A stretch of 64,000 nucleotides of DNA, taken from assembly GCA_029817715.1 (NCBI GenBank), contig JARUPY010000089.1, positions 3,113,501-3,177,500 on the forward strand. The letters run 5' to 3'. This DNA is from Melastoma dodecandrum (lineage: Eukaryota; Streptophyta; Magnoliopsida; Myrtales; Melastomataceae). The notes beneath the pieces were generated by a model, which saw only the letters and a list, made by a program, of their open reading frames with translations, did no database searches and was not told where the DNA came from. The position numbers and the translations under genes are program-made. Below, one piece after another: positions 1 to 11,375 of this stretch (its first letter is position 1; the number at the start of each line of letters is the position of its first letter).

Positions 1-690
1 TGCAATTTCAAGATCAAGATTAAGCTTCTGTATTGCCCAAAACGCTTTGTGCTCTAGCTCAACCGGTAAGTGACAAGCTTTCCCATAAACCAAGTTGTAC
101 GGTGAGGTCCCAATTGGTGACTTGTAAGCTGTCCTATAAGCCCATAAAGCATCATCCAATTTGCACGACCAATCCTTCCGATTTGGGCTAACAGTCTTTT
201 CCAAGATTCTTTTGATTTCTCTGTTGGATACCTCAACTTGGCCACTCGTCTGAGGATGATAGGCCAATGCTACCTTGTGATTCACGCCATATTTCTTCAT
301 GAGGGCATTGAATTTGACATTACAGAAGTGTGAACCTCCATCACTTATAATTGCACGCGGTGTTCCAAATCGTGTTAATATCTGCTTTAGAAACTTCAAA
401 ACTCCACTAGCATCGTTAGTCGGCAAAGCAATAGCTTCTACCCATTTAGATACGTAATCCACAGCTACAAGACTATATCGATTTCTAAATGATTCAACGA
501 ATGATCCGTCCCATGAAATCAATCCCCCATACATCAAAAATTTCAACCTCTAAAATATTTTTCAAAGGCATTTCATCACGGCGAGATATATTACCAACAC
601 GTTGACAGCGATCACAATGAGCAACAAATTGGTGTGCATCCTTAAATAGTGAAGGCCAGAAAAAACCTAATTGAAGAACTTTGTCGTGGT
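1..690 (-). pseudogene. Integrase of the first gypsy element, partial
   Basis: After the frameshift near 680 the minus strand reads [17 protein letters not shown] and CDRCQRVGNIS, the CxxC half of the HHCC zinc-binding domain, then the catalytic core with DVWGIDFMG near 510, ISDGGSHF near 330 and [15 protein letters not shown] near 215. These hold the D, D and E of the DDE triad. A second disturbance near 505 is suggested by a stop shortly after GIDFMG. Homology continues to the window edge ([11 protein letters not shown]), so the protein is cut by the window. Confidence 0.85.
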
Positions 691-3030
691 TTTGTGGCCA
701 CCGTGGTGCCCACCATAAGGCGACGCGTGGTACTGTTCCAATATCTTCTGCATTTCCTCCTCTGGTACACATCTTCGAATGATTTGATCTGCACACTTTT
801 TAAATAAAAGCGGTTCATCCCAAAAGTAATATCTAACATCATGTAAAAACCTTTTCCTTTGTTGGTATGACTGATCCGGTGGTAGGATATCAGCTACAAT
901 GTAGTTCACGTAATCAGCATACCATGGTGTAGCCACATCAACCCCAAACAGTTGTTCGTCAGGAAACGCATCATTTATAAGTGTTCCATCTAGGATCCCG
1001 TTGTCGTTTTCTAGCCTTGATAGATGGTCTGCCACCTGATTGTCCGCTCCTTTCCTATCCACAATCTCAAGATTGAATTCTTGAAGCAATAACACCCATC
1101 GGATTAGTCGCGGTTTTGCATTAGCCTTTGAAATTAAATATCTTATTGCTGCATGGTCAGTGTGTACAATAACTTTCGATCCAATAAGATAAGATCTGAA
1201 TTTATCAAAAGCATGAACTATGGCTAACATTTCTTTCTCCGTGCTTGTGTAATTTACTTGTGCACTATCCAAGGTTTTACTAGAATAATAAATTGCATGG
1301 AATACCTTATCTTTCTTCTTGCCAAGCACAACTCCCACAGCAAAGTCATTTGCATCACACATTAGCTCAAAAGGCATTGACCAATCTGGCGCAACAATAA
1401 TTGGTGCAGAAACTAACCTCTTTTTAAGCTCTATGAATGCCTCCATGCATTTGCCATCAAAGACAAAGGCCGTATCCTTCTCCAATAGGTTGGAAAGTGG
1501 TTTCGTTATCTTGGAGAAATCCTTGATGAACCATCCATAGAAACCTGCATGGCCAAGAAAACTCCACACTCCCTTCACAGATGAAGGCCGTGGCAAGAGT
1601 TCAATTGTTTCAACCTTAGCTTTATTGACTTCAATTCCGCTTTATGAAATTCGGTGGCCTAAAACAATTCCTTCACCAACCATAAAGTGACATTTCTCCC
1701 AATTAAGAACAAGATTAGTTTCTTCGCATCGAGTAAGCACCGCAGATAAATTATTAAGGCAATTCTCGAAAGATAATCCAAAAACAGAGAAATCGTCCAT
1801 GAATTCATCAATACTTTGTTCGATCATATCAGAAAAAATCACGGTCATGCACCTTTGAAAAGTGGCAGGTGCGTTACACAAACTGAACGGCATCTGGCGG
1901 AAGGCGAACGTTCCATAAGGGCAGGTGAAGGTTGTCTTTTCCTGGTCCTCTGGTGCGATTGCGATTTGGTTGTAACTTGAATATCCATCAAGAAAACAAT
2001 ATAAACTTTTTACAGCCAAACGATCAAGCATTTGATCAATAAAAGGTAAAGGAAAATGATCTTTGCAGGTGGCTGCATTTAGTTTCCGATAATCCATGCA
2101 AACTCTCCAACCGGTGACTGTTCGCATTGGGATTAGCTCGTTCTTTTCGTTTTCCACCACGGTCATGCCACCTTTCTTTGGAACACACTAAATTGGACTC
2201 ACCCACGAACTGTCTGAGATGGGGTATATGATTCCTGCATCCAACCACTTTATTATTTCTTTTCTTACCACCTCTTTCATATTCGGGTTGAGCCTCCTCT
2301 GTTGCTCGATTGAAGCTTTCTTGTTGTCTTCAAGCCCGATCTTGTGCATGCATAGCGTAGAACTAATTCCCTTAATGTCTGCAATGCTCCATCCAAGAGT
2401 TGTTTTGTGTTCTCGAAGCACTCGCAATAGTTCATATTCCTGTTTGTTAGATAATGCAGTCGAGATAATAACTGGGAGAGTACAACCTGAACCTAAAAAT
2501 GAATACCTCAGGTGCTCCGGTAGCGGTTTAAGTTCCAGCTTCGGCGGCTCTTCTATTGATGGTTCTGCCGCAGAGATGGGGCGTTCCAATGGTTCAGCCC
2601 GTGGCACATGATGCATATACGCAGCCTGCTCTGTCTCAGCTGCTTCACTCTTCGTTACAACACCTTCTGGTTCATCCTCTTGTGACCATTCTTCGATTGA
2701 CGTAGCCACGTATTTTGCAAACAAGTCTCCATACAAAATTTCATCATTCACATCCACAAAGCTGCATTCATCAATCTCGTTAGGAATACTCATGGCATTA
2801 TATATGTTAAAAGTTACCTCTTGATCATGGACACGCATGGTAAGTTCACCCTTTTGTACGTCAATCAACGTTCGTCTTGTGGCTAAGAAAGGTCTTTCCA
2901 ATATGATTGCAATTTCTCAATCTTCTTCATAATCTAAAATGACAAAGTCGGCTGCAAAAGTAAATTTATCGACTTTTACTAGCACGTTTTCAATTACGCC
3001 CTTTGGATAAGTGTAAGACCGACAAGCTAA
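667..3030 (-). pseudogene. pol (RT and RNase H) of the first gypsy element
   Basis: Three open stretches in one common frame (2901-2188, 2166-1642, 1596-667) are separated by single stop codons. They encode the end of the protease region (FLATRRTLIDVQKGELTMRV), reverse transcriptase (YRKLN, PLPFIDQMLDRL, CFLDGYSSYNQI, catalytic FMDDF near 1790), RNase H ([43 protein letters not shown]) and the start of the integrase zinc finger ([11 protein letters not shown]) near 700. A one-base frameshift near 680 moves the rest of the integrase into another frame. The copy is inactive. Confidence 0.9.
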
Positions 3031-4950
3031 TTACAAAGTTAAAGATGTCGGTTTTACCTCCCCGATGTTCAACTTCTCAAAGACGGAAAATGACATCAAA
3101 TTGATTCTTGCACCTAAATCACAAAGGGCATAACATGAAAATTGAGTTCTAATGCTACAGGGGATAGTGAACTTACCTGGCTCTTTTAATTTCAGTGGTG
3201 ACTTCTTTTTCAAAATGGCACTGCACTCCTTTGTAAGTGCAATTGTCCCATGCTCACCGATTCTTCTCTTCCTTGACAACACCTCCTTCATGAATTTGGC
3301 ATGTTTGGGCATTTGTTCCAAAGCTTCCGCAAATGGAATATTAATCTGCAATTGCTTAAAGACATCTAGAAACTTTCTGAATTGATGCTCGTCGGTAGAT
3401 TTTTTAAGCCTTTGCGGAAAAGGAATTCGGGGTACAAATGGTGCTTTTGAGGTATGTACCTTTGTGGTTGTGACATCAGTCGATCCCTTATCATTTGTCT
3501 CGCCTCCTCCTTCGCTTGTTTTCTGTTTGTGGCGTTTCTCTCTCGCTTGTCCCTTCTCCACCTCCATCTTCTCAAAGGCTTCTTCAAAATCACGACCATT
3601 GCGAAGGGTGACGGCATTGCAATGCTCTCTTTTGGGATTTACCTCGGTGTTGCTTAGTAAAGTTCCGTAAGGTCTGCTGGTAATAGAACTTGCAATTTGC
3701 CCTATTTGCACTTCCAATTGTTTAATGGACGTTGCATGGTCCTTCAGAATCATCTCTTGATGCTTTTGAACCTCTTCTTGTTGTTTCTGGGTTTCCTCCT
3801 GACTGACAAGCAACCGGGTTAGTAATTCATCAACATTAGGCCTATTCTCACCTGCAGGTGGCTGTTTTGTGGTCATAAAACCAGGAGGCTGATTCATCCT
3901 CGGTTGACTTGGTTCTTGTGGCCCTGCATTGTTTCTCCATCCAGGATTATAGGTGCTGGAAAACGGGTTGTTCCGTGGATTGGAGCCTACATAATTTACT
4001 TCTGGTGCTTCTACCCGGTCCTCGTCTGCCTGCACATCATAATACATGCTATTAGATATCGGTTTTGGAGTTCGAAGAGCAGCGACTTCCCTGGTGAGCT
4101 TCTCAAGCTGAGCGTTTATAGATGTCACTGTATCCATTTGATGCAGCCCGACGACTCCTCTTGTTGATGTTTTCCGCTGACCGTTGTTGGCGATTTGTTC
4201 AAACAACTCCAAAGATTCCTCAGGTGTCTTGTTCATCAAAGTTCCTCCTGCAACAGAATCCACTGTGGATTGAAGCTGATCTGCCAAACCATCGTAGAAG
4301 CTTTGCACGAGCATCCACTTCGGGATCTCATGGTGTGGGCATAGACGTAATAGTTCTTTGAAACGCTCCCAAGCTTCATACATGGATTCAGTTGAATGTT
4401 GACGGAAGGTTGTGATCTCGTTCCTGATCCTTACTGTTCGGCTCGGTGGAAAGTATTTGGCCAAGAATAGCTTAGAGAGATCCTCCCATGATCGGACTGC
4501 CTCTTCCGGCAAGGAATAAAGCCATGATCGAGCCTTGCCCCGTAACGAAAATGGAAACAATCACATTCGGACTGCCTCGGCTGACACTCCATTGCATCTA
4601 AACGTGTTACATAAATCCTCGAAGCGAGTGAGGTGCCAGTGAGGGTCTTTATTTGTCAAGCCTCCAAAACTAGAATTCTCAATCATGTGGAGTATGGACG
4701 GCTTGATCTCAAAATTCTGAGCCTGAATTGTTGGACGAAGAAATCTGGTGGGCTCATGGGGAGTAGGTTGAGCGAAGTCTCGCATCGTCCTTCTCGGAGC
4801 TGGCGGATCAACTTGTTGAATCTGGTTGTTATTTCCATTGTTCGGATTTATGTCTGCCATCGTGCTCCGTTGACTCCTTCTCAGTGCTCGAAATTTCCTC
4901 TCAATCTCAGGATCGAACGCGAATAAATCCCCGCTGTGCGAGCGGCGCAT
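3031..4950 (-). pseudogene. gag and protease of the first gypsy element
   Basis: A first open stretch of 129 residues (4950-4561) starts near the element's 5' end. After one in-frame TGA it continues in the same frame for 509 residues. The retrotransposon gag domain (LFPFSLRGKARSWLYSLP, ERFKELLRLCPHHEIP) lies around 4550-4200, followed by a Q/E-rich spacer and an aspartic protease ending in CDLGARINLM near 3090. Gag would form the particle and the protease would cut the polyprotein. The protease runs into a TAA at 3031. The frame is shared with the downstream pol segments, so the reading frame itself is intact and broken only by stops. Confidence 0.88.
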
Positions 4951-5033
4951 ACGCCTGAAAAAGAGAGAGAAAAAATTAAACTACTTGGTCAACACAAATT
5001 ACTTTCGTTGCAAGTAAAATATTCTAAAATCTA

Positions 5034-5051
5034 TCCCCGGCAACGGCGCCA
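5034..5051 (-). other. Primer binding site for tRNA-Asp
   Basis: On the minus strand the 18 bases TGGCGCCGTTGCCGGGGA are exactly complementary to the 3' end of plant tRNA-Asp(GTC) including CCA. The site lies directly inside the LTR end, where minus-strand DNA synthesis is primed. Confidence 0.9.
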
Positions 5052-5057
5052 AAAACT

Positions 5058-6201
5058 TGATCGCTGAATTCGCACACCATAAGTATACGGATCGCAACAA
5101 GTAATATAAAGATGAGTAGAGTTATCGTTTCCACGAGGATAGTAATTAAAATACTTTAGCATACACAATTGTAATTTTTATGTGGCCAATCAAATAGGAA
5201 AAATGATTTTTGAATCTGAAAATTAAACTAGCAAGAAATAAATATCGAGGCAAAGAATCAGAATTCAATAGACGGAAAAGCTTAGGATCAAGTATCCCCT
5301 CTTTGTTTCGTTAAACCCCTTCACTCGTTTATCCCAAATTTATACTAATTCTGTTTACTAACCGGATTCTTATATCCCTAAGTGCTTCTCCCGAGTTTAC
5401 AAATGATTATTCTAAACCACCATAAACCTATATCCCTATAGTGAATTACGAAGGCCAGAACACATTAAGATTCAATCCTTATTGGTTACCTAGAAGTATA
5501 TCTCCCGATACTACTTACTAGCCAATTCGCTCCCGCGATATTAACCAAGGCTATTTTGTTCCCGTTCTCTCCTAAACTTCCTCTCCCGAGTTTAAATTAG
5601 GATAACAAATCAATACAATTCGGTGATCAGACAAATTGCACGCATTAAGATCAAACGAAATAAATAAACATCCAAAGCACAAATTTGTTCTAAAACGAGT
5701 TCAGGAAATTCAACTACGCAATTTGGTTCAACATAATCCTAGCAAAGAAAGTTTAGCCGAGCATTGTTTTCGAGACACAATTCGAAGAAAAGAAAAGCAT
5801 CCTAAACAATAAGCTAACTCCCTTCTTCTCCCTTGTCGAAGTCTCTTCCGTCGAATCCTCAAATTGTCGAATCCTCGAGGAACAAACTCCTATTATAGTC
5901 CTAAAGAAATAAAACCTAGAAAATCTCTGAAAATCTGGGATATAATCTTTTTCTCTTCAATTTGTCCTCATCCCACGTGTAACCTTCAATTCTTTCCCTT
6001 TGCCCAGAATCTTTCTAGATGAGCCGAAATCATCTTGTTTCCGTTTTTATCTGAAATAAACCCAAAATTCGGCAGTATCCAAATTCTCGAGAATAATATA
6101 AAATAACAAGAAATAATATGCAATAAGCGTAATATTTTACAAATCTAACAAATCCCAGGTATGAAATTGACATAAATAACTCTACTTTCATAGAGTTATC
6201 A
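5058..6201 (-). repeat. 5' LTR of the first gypsy element
   Basis: The 1144-bp segment reads TGATAACTCTATGAAAG at its 5' end on the minus strand and ends in CA seven bases before the primer site. The same terminal sequence and several internal blocks recur in the LTRs at 39096-40241, 43828-44976, 50776-51950 and, more diverged, 61874-63342. It is AT-rich and has no coding potential. Confidence 0.88.
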
Positions 6202-6987
6202 AAATGCATTAAGTAGAGATCAGAAAACTGCACTGGACATTGCCGAGGGACTTCCCCACTCCGAAGAGGCCTCAGGGATTATAGATTGTTTTACTCGATA
6301 TGGCGGCTTGAAAGCAAATGAACTCAATCAACCGAGAGATGAACTGAGAAAAACTGTCAGAGAGATCAAGAAGGATGTTCTTACCCAGCTCGAGCAGACT
6401 CGCAAGACTCACAAGAATGTAAATGGGATCGCCAAGGAGCTCAGGAAGCTCCACCGAATAGGAATCAACAATGCCACCAACTCGGTCACTGTGGTTGCTT
6501 TCCTCTTTACCACGGTGGCGTTCGGTGTGATATTTACAGTCCCGGGAGGTGACGCTGACAGCGGGATGGCCGTGGTTGTTCGCAGCATCTCGTTTAAGAT
6601 TTTCTTCATCTTTAATGCGATCGCGCTCTTTACGTCCTTGGCCGTCCTAGTTGTGCAAATTACAGTTGTTAGAGGCGAGACCAAGGCTGAGAGGAGGTCG
6701 TGGAAGTCATTAACAAGTTGATGTGGTTGGCCTCAGTGTGCACGAGCGTGTCTTTCTTCGCTTCGTCCTACATTGTGGTAGGCAAGCACAATAGATGGGC
6801 GACCATTCTCATCACGGTAATAGGCAGCATTATGTTGGCGGGAGTTCTTGGTACCATGACGTTCTTTGTGGTAAGGTCAAAACGTATCCGAAGAATCAGA
6901 AAGAGGGAGAAGGTCACCAGGAGTAATACCCTCTCGAGGCGGCACACAAACACCGATTCAGAAGTAAATCCTATCTATGCCCTATGA
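6202..6987 (+). pseudogene. Ankyrin-PGG membrane protein, C-terminal remnant cut by a retrotransposon
   Basis: The reading frame is open from the first bases after the LTR. It starts with the end of an ankyrin repeat (LSRDQKTALDIAEGLP), a linker (KANELNQPRDELRKTVREI) and a PGG domain (LEQTRKTHKNVNGIAKELRK, VTVVAFLFTTVAFG, FTVPGGD) with membrane helices at about 6480-6545 and 6590-6670. At about 6692-6697 one base is missing: the last two helices and the basic tail (EVINKLMWLASVCTS ... VNPIYAL) continue in the next frame to the stop at 6987. Intact relatives are plasma-membrane ankyrin proteins of the ITN1/ACD6-like group involved in stress and defence signalling (family knowledge). The N-terminal ankyrin repeats are absent, and the coding frame runs straight to the LTR border, so the element probably landed in an exon. 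Confidence 0.87.
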
Positions 6988-9593
6988 TGAAGTCCAAGTT
7001 TTGGTTCTAACTCTCTCAGCATTCAGAGGGTAACATCCCTTCCAAGGAAGAAGGCACCCCTGCCACTCAACACACCGATTGAGTAAGCCATGAGTCCATT
7101 TTGCCTGTTTAGCTGACATTGTCGGTATATTTCGAAGACCCCATGCAAGTGAGACCACGGATTTGTACCATATCATCCCGTACTTTACATATATACTTAA
7201 ATACGGGGTATATACACGGAAGGTTAGCATGTTCACTATTCATTGTGTTTGCCTCCATGCCTCGTTTCGCCTGTTGCTGAGTGCATATGTTCACCACCAT
7301 AAAACAAAATTAGGGGTTACACCTTAATGTACATCATTTTCTTTGACGACGCTTTTCTGGTTAAGGAGAAAAGGAAAACAAAGTGAAGGATAGTGTTCCG
7401 TTGTCCTGATTCAATCGGTGTAATGTAGAGTGGCAGGGAAATGCAGAGAGAGTGTCGATGGGCTCTTTCATGGTGTTGAACTGAGATTTTCATTCCTCTT
7501 CTTCTTCTTGTTCCTTTGTTTCTGCGGGAGATAAATGTTTGAAGGAATGAATCTTCAATGGAAAGACCAGTACATTTTGTTATAGAAACCAGCGCCTCGC
7601 CTGGTGTTTTTTTTCCGTAAGGAAGTGAAATCCATGCAAAAAAAAAAATCCTAAAAGATACTCCTAACTGTCTACTGCCTGCCCGAAGAAAGAGAGGAAG
7701 ACAATGGATGGGCAGCCTTAAGCGAAAGCATTGAGCAGGAACGCAGGAGCTTGAAAAGATAAAATATGACAATATATGTCCGTCTGTAGAGAGGTGTTGA
7801 TGTGTTTTTGTACTATATCTAAGAACAACTATTTATACTAAGCTATACCTACGAATATACGGTAATGTAATATCGCACATATATTACGCTTCATTTCCAT
7901 GGAATATCCCCTTTCCATATGAGTAATTTTGGCAACAACCTCTTTTCGGATCCTGAGATTTTTTGGAACCTTCCTTAACAGCTGACTGATCGACCGTATC
8001 GCCCATTGGCCTTCGCCGTAGAGTTTTCTCGCTCGCCCAGTCTGACTGTCGCTTGTCGCTTCGCCGACCTGTCATCCCCGGTCGCCTGGTAATCTCGTCG
8101 CTTGGTGATCCCTTCGCCCAGCAAGCCTTCGCCTGGTGTGTATCCGTGGTCACCTCCTTCCTGAATTTTCCTTCCATAAGCCTGTGTTCTGGATCGTCGA
8201 TCCACAAATTGGACTGAGAGATGTGGCCCAGAATTTCTGAAGCTAAACACCTCCGTAGCCAAGTTTCTGGTGGTATGTAGTAAAAAGCGTTGGTCCCGTT
8301 GGAGTGGGGGCGGCGTCAGCAAGTGACTGAAGAACGTCCCCCCACATCTCAAACAGAGACGGTGAGATTGAGAATTCATATTACATGTGCCAACTGGAAT
8401 AGGGGAGTCGTAATATCTCCTGCTCCTCCCTCTGCATGTACACTTGACTACACTAGTAGTTCTGAAGAAAATAAAAATAGGCATATTATTGGTGGTGCCA
8501 CGAGTCCTCTAGCCGGAGGAGCCCCTGATACCACCACATGGGGCTACTTTTGCTTTTTCGTTTCCCAGCTGACTGGTCCCAACTGTGGGCTTTTGTGGAG
8601 AAGAAGAAGGACGGCAATAGAAAGGGACAGGGTTGTTTTTATGTGAGGCGCTGTGGCTTCCTTTCACGGTCGACACATGGTTGTGGGGGTGATCTGATAG
8701 AGTATTTTGTCTGTTCAGTTTTGTGCCTGTGGGAGGAATAGTTGTCATTTCTCGTGCGTCTTCTTTCTGGTGTTAGCTTTGCCATTCTCCAGTGAATGGT
8801 GGTAGAGGAGATGATGGTGTTTGCATGGAGGTTGAGCTTGAGGGGATCTTTTTCAGATTCTTTTGGTTCTGGACGAGGGCAGAACTAGAACTAGAAGTAG
8901 AACGGCCCTCCCCTCCCTCCCTCTTTCATTTTCTTTCCTTTCCTTAATTTGGGAAAATTTCCACTTCACCTTCCATCTTTCACTTTCCACCCCCCTCACT
9001 CACTACGCTTTCAGAATTTGTCTGGGAAAGTTGAAAGCTCTATTGAATTACCTTTCTCTCTTTTTAATCTTTTTGGGGGTTAAAAAGGGGGAGGAGAAGA
9101 GAACGCAAGCATCATTTCATGAAAAGACTTGTTTTTTTTTTCTTGTCAAAAGGTCAAAATGACATTTTTTTAAGTTTTTGCTTAAAATAGGTGAAGGATA
9201 AAAAAGGAGGGTTCCTACCCTTTTTTGCAAGGGTGGGTCCCATGTCCCCCAGTCATTTTGCTCTGCCCTTATTGAATTACAAGACTGCATTTCCTCCGGT
9301 TAGGGATGGATCTAATTTATATTATTGAAAACGTTTCAGGTGTTCTACCAAATGGTGTATATTAATACATCCCCCCACTTATTAAAACCCAATGTTGTAT
9401 CAATTCTTTAGGGAGAGAGAGCATTTGAACTATTATTGCAACATGACAAACCAAAAATTGTGGTGTGCTGGGGGGGGGGGGGGGGAATGGGCAACGGAAT
9501 CTCATTGGAACTGCCGAAAAATTAAAATTTTTCTAAAAGGGACAGCTTCCTCCATGAAACAAGAAAAAAAAAACGATTCCCGATTAATTCCCA
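6988..9593. other. Intergenic stretch without recognised gene
   Basis: No open frame here reads like a conserved protein. At about 7960-8210 there is a segment rich in TCGCC/GGCGA words, resembling 52100-52270 in the opposite orientation. CT-rich tracts lie at 8890-9010 and a G16 run at 9470-9485. The 3' UTR of the ankyrin remnant and that of the MAKR gene presumably occupy the two ends. Confidence 0.6.
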
Positions 9594-10772
9594 TCAACTT
9601 GTATTATCCCCAGATTGTGTTACAATCCCTGCTTTGGTGGGAATGGGAATGGGATGATTTCTCAAGTTGATCTTAGGCCGTGACTGGGACTTCTTGCAAT
9701 GAGCAATGGCTCCCTCTATCCAACCCTCTCTTTCTGGTCCTGAGTTGGCACTGCTGCTGCTCCTGAGCAGAGGAAGTTCATTCTGAGTCGCCAAAGTCGC
9801 TGCTGCCGCCAAAGAGAAGGATGAAGACGAAGAAGAAGAAGAAGAAGAAGATGATGATGATGAATTTGCAGTAGTGGACTTGTTCGTTGCGGAATGATTC
9901 CGTCTGCGTATCGTCCCGGAGAAGGATCGCCTGTGGTTATCACTGGACCCCCTGACATCCCTTCCTAGCTCCAGCCTCTCGATGCTCCTCACGATAGCGT
10001 CCGACAGCTTGCAGGGAGTCCTGTCTTCCACCTCACCGTACCGGGCGTACAGCAAATCCTTAACCTTCAATGGGGGCCCCACATTGCATGTATCAGCAGC
10101 CCTGGCACACGAATCGTTCGAGCATACTCCCGGCTTCGTAAAGAGGGACTTGAGGAAGGTCCAGCTGGAGGATCTGAGCTTGTGGCACAGGGAGGAAGAC
10201 TTGCTCATCTTCTTGGACCAGGAATGGTTGGGGCGGTTGTGGAGGAAGCCCCTGATCTCGGTCGACCACTCGAAGAAGCAGTCGTCGGGATTCAATTCGC
10301 AGCTGAACCTGCAGGAATGAGAGGGGGAGATGTTGCGTGATCCTGACAAAGGGGTGTTGGTGCTCTTTGCGGGGGTCGTGGAAGGGGGCTTGAGGCAGTC
10401 GAGGAGGGGGGGGGTGTTATGGGAGGAGGAGTCGGGGTTGATATAATGAAGGGGAAGGAGCCTGCCATGGCGAAAGAGCTGGTCGGCGGTGGAAGTGGGG
10501 AGAGTATGAAAGAAGGAGGAGGAGGAGGACATGTGGAACTCGAAGTCACAGGGGTCTCTGTAGCGGTTAGAGGAGGAGGAGGAAATGTTGAGCTCCATGT
10601 CGATGTAGTCTTCCTCTTCTTCTTCTTCTTCTTCTTCTTCTTCTTCTACAACTACTACCACTGCCTGTTGTTGGGTGGGGTTGAGGATGGACATTGGAGG
10701 AAGAGATGAAGAAGACCCTTTTGGGTTGGTCTGTCTTTCACAGGAAACAGCCGTGAGGAGGGAGAGGGTCAT
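9594..10772 (-). CDS. MAKR: MAKR-family membrane-associated kinase regulator (BKI1-like)
   Basis: One exon encodes 392 residues. Family marks are an acidic block leading into DYIDMELN (about 55-61), the FEFHMSSSS motif (about 76-85), a basic serine-rich middle (KKMSKSSSLCHKLRSSSWTF, then LKSLFTKPG), the VKDLLYARYGEVED stretch, and a C-terminal EGAIAHCKKSQ that corresponds to the receptor-kinase-binding tail of BKI1. MAKRs bind the plasma membrane by basic residues and regulate LRR receptor kinases such as BRI1 (family knowledge). Homopolymers are striking: E12 at 43-54 and a serine run of about 16 near residue 310. About 30 residues follow the usual C-terminal motif, which is longer than in the relatives I know. 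A second in-frame ATG at 10694 is an alternative start. MAKR3-like by context; the exact paralogue is unsure. Confidence 0.85.
   Translation of the reverse strand: MTLSLLTAVSCERQTNPKGSSSSLPPMSILNPTQQQAVVVVVEEEEEEEEEEEEDYIDMELNISSSSSNRYRDPCDFEFHMSSSSSFFHTLPTSTADQLFRHGRLLPLHYINPDSSSHNTPPLLDCLKPPSTTPAKSTNTPLSGSRNISPSHSCRFSCELNPDDCFFEWSTEIRGFLHNRPNHSWSKKMSKSSSLCHKLRSSSWTFLKSLFTKPGVCSNDSCARAADTCNVGPPLKVKDLLYARYGEVEDRTPCKLSDAIVRSIERLELGRDVRGSSDNHRRSFSGTIRRRNHSATNKSTTANSSSSSSSSSSSSSSSFSLAAAATLATQNELPLLRSSSSANSGPEREGWIEGAIAHCKKSQSRPKINLRNHPIPIPTKAGIVTQSGDNTS
10612..10648 (+). repeat. TTC/GAA microsatellite coding for poly-Glu
   Basis: An almost perfect run of TTC triplets on the plus strand encodes the E12 block of the MAKR protein on the minus strand. 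A second GAA/GAT triplet run at 9825-9862 encodes its serine tract. Both are likely length-variable. Confidence 0.85.
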
Positions 10773-11375
10773 CGATTACTCTTTTCAAATCTCCCTGACG
10801 AGGGGAGAAAGACTGGGACTTGGACGTGGGAATTGGATGGAGATTTATATCAATATAAGAAATGGTTCTGATTCGGGATGGGGGGTTGGGGGGGTGGGTT
10901 TTGGTCATGTGATGGGCAACAATTACATTATCAGATCTCATTTATTGAGAAAGAAAGAGAAAACTGACCGAATGCTTCCCACTGAATCTCTCTTTGACAC
11001 ATTTGCTTGTCCTCCTCCTTCCCCCTCCCCAGTTTGCCCTCCCATCTTCTTCTTATTCAGTCAGACTTTTCGGGTTTGGCAAGACTTGGCTTGTCCCTTT
11101 TTTGTTATTCTCCCTCACTCCGTCTCTTGCGGCTGATTCCTCCAAAAAGAAGAGAGAGTCCTCAAGGGACAAGTGGTTTTGTTTTTTTGTATATGCCACT
11201 CACACCACCCTCATTACCTAAAAAGAGCACGCAACATTCCGTCTAAACCCTAAACCCCGTCTAACTAGATCAACATTACCTAAGAGACAAGTTTTTTGCC
11301 GCACCAGCTTGACCCCGGCAGTCTCGTCGGCTGTAGCAGCGGCAACATCTTGTTGGTTATCCAAGGAAGGATTTT

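Larger units (their letters stand above)
1..6201 (-). mobile_element. Athila-like Ty3/gypsy LTR retrotransposon, 5' part
   Basis: On the minus strand the order is LTR (6201-5058), tRNA-Asp primer site (5051-5034), gag (from 4950), protease, reverse transcriptase, RNase H and integrase running off the left window edge. This PR-RT-RH-IN order is Ty3/gypsy. The Asp primer site, the D-L-G-A protease motif and the RT wording around PISDSSWVSPI point to the Athila branch (family knowledge). The 3' LTR lies outside the window, so target duplication cannot be checked; the right flank is AAATG (6202-6206). The coding frame carries stop codons and at least one frameshift, so this copy is not autonomous. 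Confidence 0.93.

Noticed and set aside
8290..8646. Overlapping open frames of 110-170 residues around 8-8.6 kb
   Set aside because: No conserved motifs, low-complexity composition and no splice-consistent extension; treated as chance frames in a GC-richer stretch.
10419..10709. Glycine- and phenylalanine-rich plus-strand frame
   Set aside because: Antisense of the MAKR gene; the runs come from its GAA and GA-rich codons.
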